The notes: a model not told the origin generated them from the sequence alone. Shown: positions 13,471-21,204, counted from the first letter of the stretch. The stretch: DNA of 21,511 nucleotides from Clostridium_AD sp937920395 (GCA_052274345.1 DAVZGP010000069.1:1-21511), one strand, 5' to 3'. Program-made: numbers and translations.

Positions 13471-15210
13471 ATGATTAAAGTTGATAACTTGTCCTACTCA
13501 TTTCCGCAAAAGGACTTGTATAATAACATCTCATTTACATTAGAAGATGGTCAGCATTGTGCTTTTATAGGAACAAATGGCAGCGGAAAAAGCACACTGA
13601 TAGATATAATTATGGATCCAGAAAAATATATGTTCGATGGAAAGCTCGAGATGGACCCCAATTCTAGAATTGGGTATGTAAGTCAATTCTCACAACTGGA
13701 TAAAATGAAAGAAATTACAGTCTTCGAATATATTGGGGAAAAATTTATAAAACTACAAAATGAAATAACATCTATTTGCAGCAAAATGGAAACATCTTCA
13801 GATATTGAATCTTTACTAGAAAAGTATCAACAAGCTTTAGATGCATTCGATGCAATTAATGGGGATGATTTCGAAAACAACATTAATAAAAATCTAAGTC
13901 TTGCAAACTTAATCAAGTTTAAAGATTTAATGATATCTGAACTTAGTGGTGGGGAATTCAAGCTTATTCAAGTAATTAGGGAAATGTTAAATAGTCCAGA
14001 ATTAATGATTATGGATGAACCTGATGTGTTTTTAGATTTTGGGAACCTTAATTCTCTTAAAGATCTAATAATTTCACACAAAGGAACAATGTTAATTGTT
14101 ACGCACAATAGATATTTATTGAATCATTGTTTCAACAAAATTTTGCATCTTGAAAATAAGGAGCTCCAAGAGTTTGATGGAAGCTATATTGATTATAACT
14201 TCTCATTACTCCAAACTAAAATTGAAATGCAAGAACTAGCTATTGCTGATGATGAAGAATTTTGGAGAAATGAGATGTTAATAAAAAAACTAAGATATCT
14301 CGCAACTGAGCATACTGAAGCTGCTAAAGGAAAATCTCTAAATGCTAGAGTTAAAATTCAAGAAAGATTAGAAAAACGTAGAATTAAAGCGCCATTTGTA
14401 GATATTAAAGAACCGAATATTACTTTAGTTACAAATAATGAAATAGCAGAAACCATTGCTTTAAAAGTTAATGATTACAGTGTTAGCTTTGATGATATGC
14501 TTCTAGAAAATGTTAATTTTGAGATTAAATCTACTGATAAAGTAGCTATTGTCGGATTAAATGGTACCGGTAAAACAACTTTATTCACAGAAATCTATAA
14601 AAATAATAATGATTCTATTGAGATAAATGAGGAAGTTGAAGTGGCTTATTTATCTCAACTTCAAGGTAAAACACTAAATGAGTCTAATACTATACTTGAA
14701 GAGTTCATAGATGCTGGGTTTAAAACTTATGAAGAAATTAAATTATATGTTGCTGGCTATGGGTTTGAAGAAGAAATCGTTAATCAAAAGATAGGGTCTT
14801 TATCTGGCGGAGAAAAAAATATGCTTCAACTGGCTAAAATTTCTGCTAGTAACGCAAACATGTTGCTTCTTGATGAACCTACAAGTCATTTAGATACCTA
14901 TTCACAAATAGCACTGGAAAAAGCTATAAAAAACTATAAAGGTGCGATTCTCATGATTTCTCATGATTTCTACTCTATAGTAAACTGTATGGATTTTGTT
15001 TTAATTATTGAAGATAAGACAATTAGAAAAATGAGTATGCGAAAATTTAGAAAGGTGATTTATGCTAGTTATTTTGACAAAGATTATTTAGCGATTGAAC
15101 AAAAGAAAAAATTAGTTGAAACAAAAATAGCAATGGCTTTAAAAGCAACTGATATTGAGCTTGCAAAAGTTTTGTCAGAGGAGTTAGAAGGGCTGATTAA
15201 GTTACTCTAA
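13471..15210 (+). CDS. ABC-F family ATPase, ribosomal protection type
   Basis: A 579-residue soluble protein with two ABC domains and no membrane segment. ABC1 has Walker A GTNGSGKST (34-42), signature LSGGE (158-162), Walker B LMIMDEP and switch histidine H212. ABC2 has GLNGTGKTT (362-370), LSGGE (444-448), LLLDEPTSHLD and H498. The linker at about 245-308 is charged and helical (EEFWRNEMLIKKLRYLATEH) and would reach toward the P-site tRNA or peptidyl-transferase centre. ABC-F proteins bind the ribosomal E site and either protect from antibiotics or tune translation. ABC1 has DEPDVFLDF where most ABC-Fs have DEPTNHLD. A leader terminator upstream supports an inducible resistance role, but the drug class cannot be read. 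The ATG follows AGAGAGGT. Confidence 0.9.
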   Translation: MIKVDNLSYSFPQKDLYNNISFTLEDGQHCAFIGTNGSGKSTLIDIIMDPEKYMFDGKLEMDPNSRIGYVSQFSQLDKMKEITVFEYIGEKFIKLQNEITSICSKMETSSDIESLLEKYQQALDAFDAINGDDFENNINKNLSLANLIKFKDLMISELSGGEFKLIQVIREMLNSPELMIMDEPDVFLDFGNLNSLKDLIISHKGTMLIVTHNRYLLNHCFNKILHLENKELQEFDGSYIDYNFSLLQTKIEMQELAIADDEEFWRNEMLIKKLRYLATEHTEAAKGKSLNARVKIQERLEKRRIKAPFVDIKEPNITLVTNNEIAETIALKVNDYSVSFDDMLLENVNFEIKSTDKVAIVGLNGTGKTTLFTEIYKNNNDSIEINEEVEVAYLSQLQGKTLNESNTILEEFIDAGFKTYEEIKLYVAGYGFEEEIVNQKIGSLSGGEKNMLQLAKISASNANMLLLDEPTSHLDTYSQIALEKAIKNYKGAILMISHDFYSIVNCMDFVLIIEDKTIRKMSMRKFRKVIYASYFDKDYLAIEQKKKLVETKIAMALKATDIELAKVLSEELEGLIKLL

Positions 15211-15295
15211 ATTTAGTGAGTAGTTATAAACACTCCATTTAAGACTGCTTTATGTCGCTAATGATTATATTGAAAAATCAAATAAATACAACAGT

Positions 15296-15336
15296 AAAAG
15301 TTTATTTCATAGAGAAATCTATGGGGTAGGCTTTTT
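15296..15336 (+). terminator. terminator of the ABC-F gene with GAAA tetraloop
   Basis: Arms 15296-15313 and 15318-15335 pair over all 18 positions, including five G-U pairs, closed by a GAAA tetraloop, with a T5 run at 15332-15336. It lies 86 bp after the ABC-F stop. Confidence 0.85.
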
Positions 15337-15505
15337 CTAGTTATTTAGATTATAAATCTGTAATTATTTACAAAAATGTTACTTTATATAAAGGTGTTTG
15401 GGATTTAATATAGAATTATAATTAGTAAAAGAACTAACTTGTTTGGAGTAGGTTCTTTGAAAAATAAATCTTATGTTAAGGATAAATTTGATTAAGGAAA
15501 TCTTA
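15337..15505. other. intergenic stretch with small hairpin
   Basis: Mostly featureless AT-rich DNA. An aaagaac (15428-15434) and gttcttt (15452-15458) pair forms a weak hairpin followed by tgaaaaataaat, not a proper T-run. Confidence 0.5.
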
Positions 15506-15598
15506 TTGGAAAAGAAAATTATTCTACGTATATCTCGAATTGCAGCAGGATTTATGTTAGTAGGAAGTTTTATACTATTGCAAATTATTCCAAAATAA
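15506..15598 (+). CDS. tiny single-span membrane peptide (30 residues)
   Basis: A TTG-started frame with AAGGA at 15494-15498 codes for a basic start (MEKKIILRISR) and one hydrophobic segment (IAAGFMLVGSFILLQII), ending PK. In-frame starts also exist at TTG 15488 and ATG 15473. The R-x-x-R-I-A-A-G-F pattern recalls the first helix of short DUF2892 proteins, so it may be a truncated remnant of one or a genuine small membrane peptide. A terminator follows at 15641. Confidence 0.45.
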   Translation: MEKKIILRISRIAAGFMLVGSFILLQIIPK

Positions 15599-15640
15599 AA
15601 GCAATCAATTTAAGTAACACATATATCAGTTAGTAAAAAG

Positions 15641-15676
15641 AAAAGGATTAAGGCACAAAATGCCTTAATCTTTTTT
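15641..15676 (+). terminator. intrinsic terminator before the channel gene
   Basis: aaaaggattaaggca (15641-15655) pairs with tgccttaatcttttt (15661-15675), 5-nt loop, T6 tract. The A-rich left side may allow activity on both strands. Confidence 0.92.
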
Positions 15677-15677
15677 A

Positions 15678-15686
15678 TGGTATAAT
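15678..15686 (+). promoter_or_regulatory. extended -10 promoter of the potassium channel gene
   Basis: TGGTATAAT is a consensus TATAAT with an extended -10 TG. The -35 region would lie in the terminator loop and has no match, as is common for extended -10 promoters. It is 27 bp ahead of the ATG at 15714. Confidence 0.6.
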
Positions 15687-15713
15687 TTCTCAAGAGAACT
15701 AGGGGGCGGTGTT

Positions 15714-15971
15714 ATGGAAGATTATCATAAAATTAATTTTGTCATCACCATATTAATAGCGTTGCTACTTGTAGGAACATTTGGATATAAACTTTTATTA
15801 GGTGTTAGCATTGTAGATGCATTATATATGACTGTTATAACAATATCAACAGTAGGATATACTGAAGTGGCTATTATGGATGCAAAAGCTAAGATTTTTA
15901 CTATAGTTCTTATTTTTTTAAGTTTAGGTACTGTGGGGTATATATTTAGTAGCATTGTAGCTTATTTTTAG
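15714..15971 (+). CDS. two-TM potassium channel pore, separated from its RCK domain by a frameshift
   Basis: An 85-residue pore module: TM1 about 8-27, pore helix and selectivity filter with TISTVGYTEV (filter TVGYTE, 46-51), TM2 about 60-83 ending at AYF. It stops at TAG 15969-15971. One extra T in the T5 run (15965-15969) would extend the frame through LDGDLKDAWRRRR directly into the RCK protein at 16007, restoring the usual channel of about 340 residues (TM1-pore-TM2-RCK). So this is the 5' half of a frameshifted gene. A pore of this length without its gating domain is also conceivable as a product. The start has AGGGGGCGGTG upstream. Potassium selectivity follows from the filter; gating ligand unknown. 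Confidence 0.82.
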   Translation: MEDYHKINFVITILIALLLVGTFGYKLLLGVSIVDALYMTVITISTVGYTEVAIMDAKAKIFTIVLIFLSLGTVGYIFSSIVAYF

Positions 15972-16006
15972 ATGGAGATTTAAAAGATGCATGGAGGAGG
16001 AGACGT

Positions 16007-16735
16007 ATGGAAGTTGGGATATCTAATTTAAAAGACCACTATATAATATGTGGAGGGGGTGAAACAAGTGGGAATGCTATAAAGCAATTTAAAAAAAGTA
16101 ATGTCCCATTTGTTGTAATAGATAAAGATGAAGAAATAATAAAGGGACTAATAGAAAATAAAATATATGCTATTCAAGGAGATGCTACGGAGGAAGAGGT
16201 ATTAGATAAGGTACAGATAAAATTTGCTAAGGGCCTTATTTCTTCATTGTCTACAGATGCGGATAATGTTTATACAGTCTTAACTGCAAGAGAAATGAAC
16301 AGTAAATTATATATTGTATCTAGAGCTATAAATAAAAATGCAAATGAAAAACTAATAAAAGCAGGTGCAAACAATACAATCTCTCCAAATGAAATAGGCG
16401 GAAGTAGAATGGCAGCTCTAATGCTTAGACCTACCGTTATTGCTTTTTTAGATATAGTAACCCATGATGGAGATCTGATTTTGGACTTAGAGGATGTTAC
16501 TATTTGTGAAGATTCCATTATAATAAATAGGAGTCTCATGGAAGCTAAAATTCCTGAAAAAACAGGACTAATAGTTTTAGCCATTAAGATGAGTAGTAAT
16601 GAAAAATTAGTTTTTAATCCAAGTTCTAACCAGATACTAAAAATGGGTGATACCATGGTAGTTCTAGGGACAGAAGAACAGGTTGTTAAACTTAAAGAAA
16701 TCGCTAAAGACATAGGACAAAGAAAGTTAAGTTAG
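16007..16735 (+). CDS. RCK (TrkA-N plus TrkA-C) gating domain, 3' part of the split channel gene
   Basis: A 242-residue protein with a Rossmann-type RCK_N domain (HYIICGGGETSGNA; second-strand acid D40 in FVVIDKDEE; GDATEEEVL; AREMNSKLYIVSRA) and an RCK_C domain from about 155 to 235 (VTICEDSIIINRSL, MGDTMVVLGTEEQV). It would bind nucleotide or ions and gate the pore. The ATG at 16007 has GGAGGAG ahead with good spacing, because the AGG AGG AGA arginine codons of the linker double as a ribosome binding site. The soluble domain should therefore be made even though the upstream frame ends at 15971. The loop reads GGGETSG where GxGxxG is usual. Confidence 0.88.
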   Translation: MEVGISNLKDHYIICGGGETSGNAIKQFKKSNVPFVVIDKDEEIIKGLIENKIYAIQGDATEEEVLDKVQIKFAKGLISSLSTDADNVYTVLTAREMNSKLYIVSRAINKNANEKLIKAGANNTISPNEIGGSRMAALMLRPTVIAFLDIVTHDGDLILDLEDVTICEDSIIINRSLMEAKIPEKTGLIVLAIKMSSNEKLVFNPSSNQILKMGDTMVVLGTEEQVVKLKEIAKDIGQRKLS

Positions 16736-16775
16736 TTGCCTGAGAAGGTAAGAATGTAGGATTAGGAGGTCAGAT

Positions 16776-17192
16776 ATGATTAAAATGATAAAAATAATTA
16801 TTGAAATAATTAATGAATTGCATGATATGCTTACAAATTTATTTGATAGCTTTGGTATGCAGTTTTCAGATAAGCAACTTCATTTTATTATTATAGGAAT
16901 AGTTGGGATGTTTATTTATTTAGTAGTGAATTATCTCTTTAAAGCTATTTCTAAATATAGTATTTCTGCATTATCATTTATATATACAGTAACTGTACTT
17001 GTGGTTATTGTGTTTGGTATCGAAATTGAGCAAAAAATTACGAATAGAGGTCATATGGAATTTTCAGATATAGTAGCAGGACTATGGGGATTTACTGCAT
17101 TTTTTGTTGCTTATCTTATAATTTATGGTTGTATTTTACTAATTAAAAAGTTCATAAAAAAATATGGACAGAAAAGATCGCTTAACCACTAA
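16776..17192 (+). CDS. small membrane protein, possibly VanZ-like
   Basis: A 138-residue protein with an amphipathic start and about three or four membrane segments (36-57, 62-84 and 100-126). The pattern FSDKQLHFIIIG, then EIEQKITNRGHMEFSDIVAGLWG recalls the H...E..Q...R...D..A..G spacing of VanZ-like proteins, but I hold this loosely. AGGAGGT precedes the ATG at good distance. It starts 40 bp after the RCK gene and is probably in the same transcript. Its stop codon overlaps the stop codon of the convergent AraC gene by 4 bp (17189-17192), and no terminator separates them. Confidence 0.75.
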   Translation: MIKMIKIIIEIINELHDMLTNLFDSFGMQFSDKQLHFIIIGIVGMFIYLVVNYLFKAISKYSISALSFIYTVTVLVVIVFGIEIEQKITNRGHMEFSDIVAGLWGFTAFFVAYLIIYGCILLIKKFIKKYGQKRSLNH

Positions 17193-18091
17193 CTATCTCT
17201 GTTTAGAACACTTTTATATCTTGTGCCATTCCATCTTTTCCTAAAAGCTAAGGGCGTTATTCCCTCACGTTCTTTGAAAAGGTTAATTAAATGGCTTGTA
17301 TTATGAATTCCTAGTTTAGAGGCAATTTCTGAAACGGGGATTTCAGAATATTTCAATAATTCTTTAGCTAAAGAAATGCGATTTAAGATTAAGTATTCAT
17401 TTGGTGTAACACCAATATATTTTTTAAACTCTTTTTCTAGATAGTATTTACTAATTGAACATTCTTTAGCTAACATATCTAGAGTAGTTTTATCTGTTAA
17501 ATTTTTATCTAAATAATTCATTATATCTTTTATAAATTTGGGAAGGAAGGGTTTGGGAGAATTAGGAGCAGAAATATTAAATAGAAACTCTGTTAAAAGG
17601 TCTACTAATAGCTTAGAAGTTAATGGTTCAGTTTTTATATTTTTTTCTTGGTGAGTTAATATTAATTGCCGGATAATTGAAGGTACTATACAATCTTTTT
17701 CAAAGTTACATATTGGAGAATTACTTTGAGCGAATTGTTGATAATAACCACAGCTTGTCCCACCATTAAAATGAACCCAAAGAATCTCCCAAGGGTCACT
17801 AGTATCAGCTTTATAGTACTGATATTTCATGCAATCAATAAAAAAACTTTGGCCTTCACACATAGTATATGATTCATCATCATATTTTAAATATCCTTTT
17901 CCGGATAAAACGTAAACAATTAAATAAGAATTTAAATTTTCTCTCTCAGTATAATAATTAGACCTAGTTTTAAAATATCCCACTTCTTCTATATAAAAAT
18001 AAACTGATTTAGCGACCAAGCTAGGAGTAGTTATAATACGAACTGAATCATCAGACCAGTCATAAGATACATTTTCTTTAAAGTTTTTAAT
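17189..18091 (-). CDS. AraC family regulator with cupin sensor domain, apparent ATT start
   Basis: About 300 residues: an N-terminal AraC-type cupin sensor (NLNSYLIVYVLSGKGYLKYDDESY, then EGQSFFIDCMKYQYY and WEILWVHFNG) and a C-terminal double helix-turn-helix (TLDMLAKECSISKYYLEKEFKKYIG and PVSEIASKLGIHNTSHLINLFKEREG). It most likely controls the divergent isomerase-transporter operon by binding a sugar. The first TTG (18017-18019) has no ribosome binding site and would cut off part of the sensor. The frame stays open upstream to ATT at 18089-18091, giving IKNFKENVSYDWSDDSVR. GGAGG (18100-18104) lies 8 bases before that ATT, and a stop codon immediately precedes it. I therefore take ATT as the start; a mutated ATG is the alternative. 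Confidence 0.85.
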   Translation of the reverse strand: MKNFKENVSYDWSDDSVRIITTPSLVAKSVYFYIEEVGYFKTRSNYYTERENLNSYLIVYVLSGKGYLKYDDESYTMCEGQSFFIDCMKYQYYKADTSDPWEILWVHFNGGTSCGYYQQFAQSNSPICNFEKDCIVPSIIRQLILTHQEKNIKTEPLTSKLLVDLLTEFLFNISAPNSPKPFLPKFIKDIMNYLDKNLTDKTTLDMLAKECSISKYYLEKEFKKYIGVTPNEYLILNRISLAKELLKYSEIPVSEIASKLGIHNTSHLINLFKEREGITPLAFRKRWNGTRYKSVLNRDS

Positions 18092-18129
18092 TTAAAAAAC
18101 CTCCAAACAAGATACTAGTATTTTACAAT

Positions 18130-18169
18130 AACATTCTTTGATATTTTGATTGCTGTAAACTATTACAAT
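18130..18169. repeat. direct repeat A with cre-like palindrome (AraC side)
   Basis: A 40-bp element matching repeat B (18337-18376) at 31 of 40 positions in the same orientation. It contains TGTAAACTATTACA (18154-18167), a perfect TGTAA/TTACA dyad resembling a CcpA cre site. It is about 40 bp from the AraC start. It could be a CcpA or AraC operator. Confidence 0.75.
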
Positions 18170-18217
18170 CAATTTTAAAGAATTATATTTATTATAAGTA
18201 ATAAAACATATAAAATC

Positions 18218-18266
18218 AATAGCTCTAATAAATATTAATTAATCTTATATATTTATTAGAGCTATT
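18218..18266. promoter_or_regulatory. perfect 17-bp inverted repeat between divergent genes
   Basis: Arms 18218-18234 (aatagctctaataaata) and 18250-18266 are perfectly complementary with a 15-nt loop. No T-run follows. It lies between the two direct repeats, where there is nothing to terminate from intact upstream genes, so a leader hairpin or regulatory palindrome is more likely than a terminator. Confidence 0.65.
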
Positions 18267-18336
18267 TCAAATTTGGAAATTCGCTTAATAGTATTTATTA
18301 AAAGCATTTCTAAGCAACATACTATTATTTCCTAGC

Positions 18337-18376
18337 AACATCCTTTGATGTTTTATCTATTGTAAACGATTATAAT
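18337..18376. repeat. direct repeat B with cre-like core (isomerase side)
   Basis: The second copy of the 40-bp element, 207 bp from copy A. Its core TGTAAACGATTATA (18361-18374) fits the first half of the cre consensus better than copy A and the second half less well. It ends 47 bp before the isomerase ATG, where the promoter should be. Confidence 0.75.
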
Positions 18377-18423
18377 AAAATTGTAAAAGAGTAAATTATT
18401 TTTAATATAAGGAGTGATTGAAT

Positions 18424-19926
18424 ATGTCGAATTTAACTGCTATAAAACCTATTAAAAAACCACGTATCGGACTTTATACTATTGGACTACGAGCGTATTG
18501 GGGACAATTTGAAGGACTTAAAGATCGAATGATAGAATATGGTAAGTTTTTAGAAAAGGGAATGTCAGGCCTTGGAGAAATATTTAATTACGGATTGGTA
18601 GATACGCAAGAAGAAGGAAGAAAAGCGGGTGAATGGTTTAATAAAAACAATGTAGATTTAATATTCTGCCATTCTGGAACTTACGCAACAAGTTCAACGG
18701 TATTACCTGTTCACCAAATTTGTAAGGCACCTGCAATAATTTTAAATTTACAACCAACTGACCGAATAAACTATGAAAAAACAACAACCGGTGAATGGCT
18801 TGCATATTGTGGTGCATGTCCTGTGCCTGAAATATCCAATGTATTTAATCGTGCAGGAATTAAGTTTAGAGTAGTAAATGGATTGCTTGGACTAGACTAT
18901 ACTCCAAAAATTTCTTTAGCAAATGAAAACACCAGTGAAAAAAAAGAAGCAATTAAAGCATGGAAAAATATTAATGAATGGATTAGGGCAGCCTCGGTTA
19001 TAAGAAAATTAAAGCATAGTAGCTTTGGATTTTTAGGTGGGTATTATAGCGGCATGCTTGATATGTATAGTGATTTTGCTATGATACAAGCACAAACAGG
19101 AATGCATATAGAAATGCTTGAAATGTGTGATCTTGATAAATTTTTAAATGATGTTACCGAGGATGAAGTCAAAGAAAAAATGGAAGAAGTGTTAGAAATG
19201 TTTGAGATTAGTGGTGATTCACCATCTGATCCTTTAGCTAAAAAGCCAACAGAACATCAGATAGAATGGTCATGTAAAATTGCAGCTGCCCAAGAAAAAA
19301 TGGTAAAAGAATATAATCTGGATGCTTTAACGTATTATTATCATGGATCAGAAGGAAATCATTATGAGAAAGTTCAGAGTGGATTTATAGTGGGACATTC
19401 ATTACTTACAGCAAAAGGAATTCCTTGTGCTGGAGAGGGAGATTTAAAAACAAACCTAGCTATGAAAATATCTGATATTTTAGGAGTCGGTGGTAGTTTT
19501 TCAGAGATTGTAGTAATCGATTACGTGGATGGAACTATTATCTTAGGTCATGATGGCCCTTTTCATATAGCAATATCAAATAGAAAGCCTATTTTAAGAG
19601 GAATGGGTCTATATCATGGAAAGAGAGGAACCGGTGTATCGGTTGAAGCTAAGGTTAAAACTGGAGATGTCACTACACTTAATGTAACACAAACTATAGA
19701 TGGTAAATTAAAATTTATAATTAGTGAAGGAAAATCTACAAATGGTCCTACAATGCAAATTGGGAATACTCAAACACCAATTAAATTTAAGAAAGAACCA
19801 GATGAATATATGGAGCAGTGGTTTGCAGAATCACCTACACATCATTGTGCAATGTCTATTGGGAAAAATGCCACACTATTTGAAAAGGTTGCAGATCTTT
19901 TAAATATAGCACACGTGACTTTATAA
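18424..19926 (+). CDS. L-arabinose/L-fucose isomerase family sugar isomerase
   Basis: A 500-residue protein of the fucose/arabinose ketol-isomerase family. The C-terminal half has the metal and catalytic residues expected: E310 in HGSEGNHYE, E338 in AGEGDLKTNLAM, H376 in LGHDGPFHIAI, and histidines 473/474 in PTHHCAM. It also has GGGSF-like, YHGKRGTGVSVEAKVKTG and QIGNT stretches typical of arabinose-isomerase-like proteins. The N-terminal half (IGLYTIGLRAYWGQFEGL, then DLIFCHSGTYATSSTVLPV) is the substrate-opening domain. The ATG at 18424 has AAGGAG at 9 bases; the in-frame TTG at 18418 would leave only 3. It heads an operon with the MFS transporter 18 bp downstream and is divergent from the AraC gene. 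Overall similarity does not settle the sugar. Confidence 0.88.
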   Translation: MSNLTAIKPIKKPRIGLYTIGLRAYWGQFEGLKDRMIEYGKFLEKGMSGLGEIFNYGLVDTQEEGRKAGEWFNKNNVDLIFCHSGTYATSSTVLPVHQICKAPAIILNLQPTDRINYEKTTTGEWLAYCGACPVPEISNVFNRAGIKFRVVNGLLGLDYTPKISLANENTSEKKEAIKAWKNINEWIRAASVIRKLKHSSFGFLGGYYSGMLDMYSDFAMIQAQTGMHIEMLEMCDLDKFLNDVTEDEVKEKMEEVLEMFEISGDSPSDPLAKKPTEHQIEWSCKIAAAQEKMVKEYNLDALTYYYHGSEGNHYEKVQSGFIVGHSLLTAKGIPCAGEGDLKTNLAMKISDILGVGGSFSEIVVIDYVDGTIILGHDGPFHIAISNRKPILRGMGLYHGKRGTGVSVEAKVKTGDVTTLNVTQTIDGKLKFIISEGKSTNGPTMQIGNTQTPIKFKKEPDEYMEQWFAESPTHHCAMSIGKNATLFEKVADLLNIAHVTL

Positions 19927-19944
19927 TAAAGAGGAGGTATTTAA

Positions 19945-21204
19945 ATGTCTGATGCAAAGAGTAATTTTAAGGAAACACTAATTGTGTCAATGTCCAACTT
20001 TTTGGATGCAGGTGCAATTGTAGCAGGAGCTTGTGGATTGACTATGTGGGTAAATTTTTTAAATCTAAATGATTCGGCAGTAGGTTTACTCGCAGCAGTT
20101 AGTGCAAATGGATTTGGAGCAGCGATTGGTGCCTTAATAGGTGGTCGCTTAGCCGATAAATATGGAAGAAAATTCATATATAAGTATGATTTATTAATAT
20201 ATATGGTTGGTGTTCTATTAATAGCTTTATCTATGAATTTTCAGATGCTTTTAATAGGATACATTATTACGGGTATAGCGGTAGGTGCAGTAGTTCCAGC
20301 ATCTTGGACTTATTTAGGAGAACAAGCGCCTAAAGGAAAACGTTGTGCAAACATTGGATGGGGTCAATTTTCATGGGGATTTGCACCTATGACAATATTT
20401 ATTTTATCCATTTTTCTAAGTAATTTAGGTTTACTTGGAAACAGAATTATGTTTGGAATATTATTTGTTATTGCTTTAATTACATGGATTTTACAACAGC
20501 AGATTAGGGAGTCTGAAGTTTGGGAGGAGCAAAAAGAAAAAGAGAAAACGAATGGATATGTGAAAGCTCCTATTAGTGAAGTATTTACAAGTAAACCCAA
20601 CAGACAAGCTTTTACTCTTTCCGCTGGTATTTATATTTTATGGGCATTGGTTGCTGGATTACAGGGATATTTTTTACCATATATTTTCACCAAAATAGGA
20701 GATTTAACTAATTTACAATCAAATGGTTTGAATGCTCTCATCTGGCTTCTAACAATTCTTTCCACTTGGTTAATTTTTATAAAAAAAGGAGATACGTGGA
20801 ATAGAAAGGTATTATTTTCAATAGGTTGTTTAATGCAAATTGTGGCATGGCTTGTTCTTATTTTTGCACCAATGGGCTGGTTCTCACTTATATTCTTTGA
20901 TATAGTATGGGGAATTTCGGCTGGATTTAGTTCGCAATGTTTCTTTGCTCTTTGGAGTGTAGAACTTTTTAAAACACAATATAGAGGTCAAGTACAGGGG
21001 ATTATATTCTTCTTGGTACGTGCAGGGGTAGGAATAATTTCTTTAGTTTTCCCTACTATGCTAACATCTTTTGGTTTTGCGAAAACGGGAATGTTTTTAG
21101 TGGCTATCCTAGTTGCACAATTGGTAATTGGGTTAATTTATACTCCAGAAACTAGAGGAATGAGTGTTTCTGAAATAGAAACTCAAAGATATGTACAAGA
21201 TTAA
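19945..21204 (+). CDS. MFS sugar transporter (sugar porter type)
   Basis: A 419-residue, twelve-segment MFS transporter of the sugar porter family. Motif A is GGRLADKYGRK (66-76) between TM2 and TM3. The central cytoplasmic loop contains RESEVWEEQKEKEK. The second half has ELFKTQYRGQVQG, and the C-terminus has PETRG (401-405), the sugar porter signature. AGAGGAGGT precedes the ATG, 18 bp after the isomerase stop, so both are one transcript. It probably imports, by proton symport, the sugar that the isomerase converts, under AraC control. The substrate is unknown. Confidence 0.9.
   Translation: MSDAKSNFKETLIVSMSNFLDAGAIVAGACGLTMWVNFLNLNDSAVGLLAAVSANGFGAAIGALIGGRLADKYGRKFIYKYDLLIYMVGVLLIALSMNFQMLLIGYIITGIAVGAVVPASWTYLGEQAPKGKRCANIGWGQFSWGFAPMTIFILSIFLSNLGLLGNRIMFGILFVIALITWILQQQIRESEVWEEQKEKEKTNGYVKAPISEVFTSKPNRQAFTLSAGIYILWALVAGLQGYFLPYIFTKIGDLTNLQSNGLNALIWLLTILSTWLIFIKKGDTWNRKVLFSIGCLMQIVAWLVLIFAPMGWFSLIFFDIVWGISAGFSSQCFFALWSVELFKTQYRGQVQGIIFFLVRAGVGIISLVFPTMLTSFGFAKTGMFLVAILVAQLVIGLIYTPETRGMSVSEIETQRYVQD

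Noticed and set aside
15961..15975. Programmed -1 ribosomal frameshift in the channel gene
   Set aside because: The T5 run after TAT does not form a canonical X-XXY-YYZ slippery heptamer, only five Ts are present, and no downstream pseudoknot was evident. A mutation or read error is simpler.
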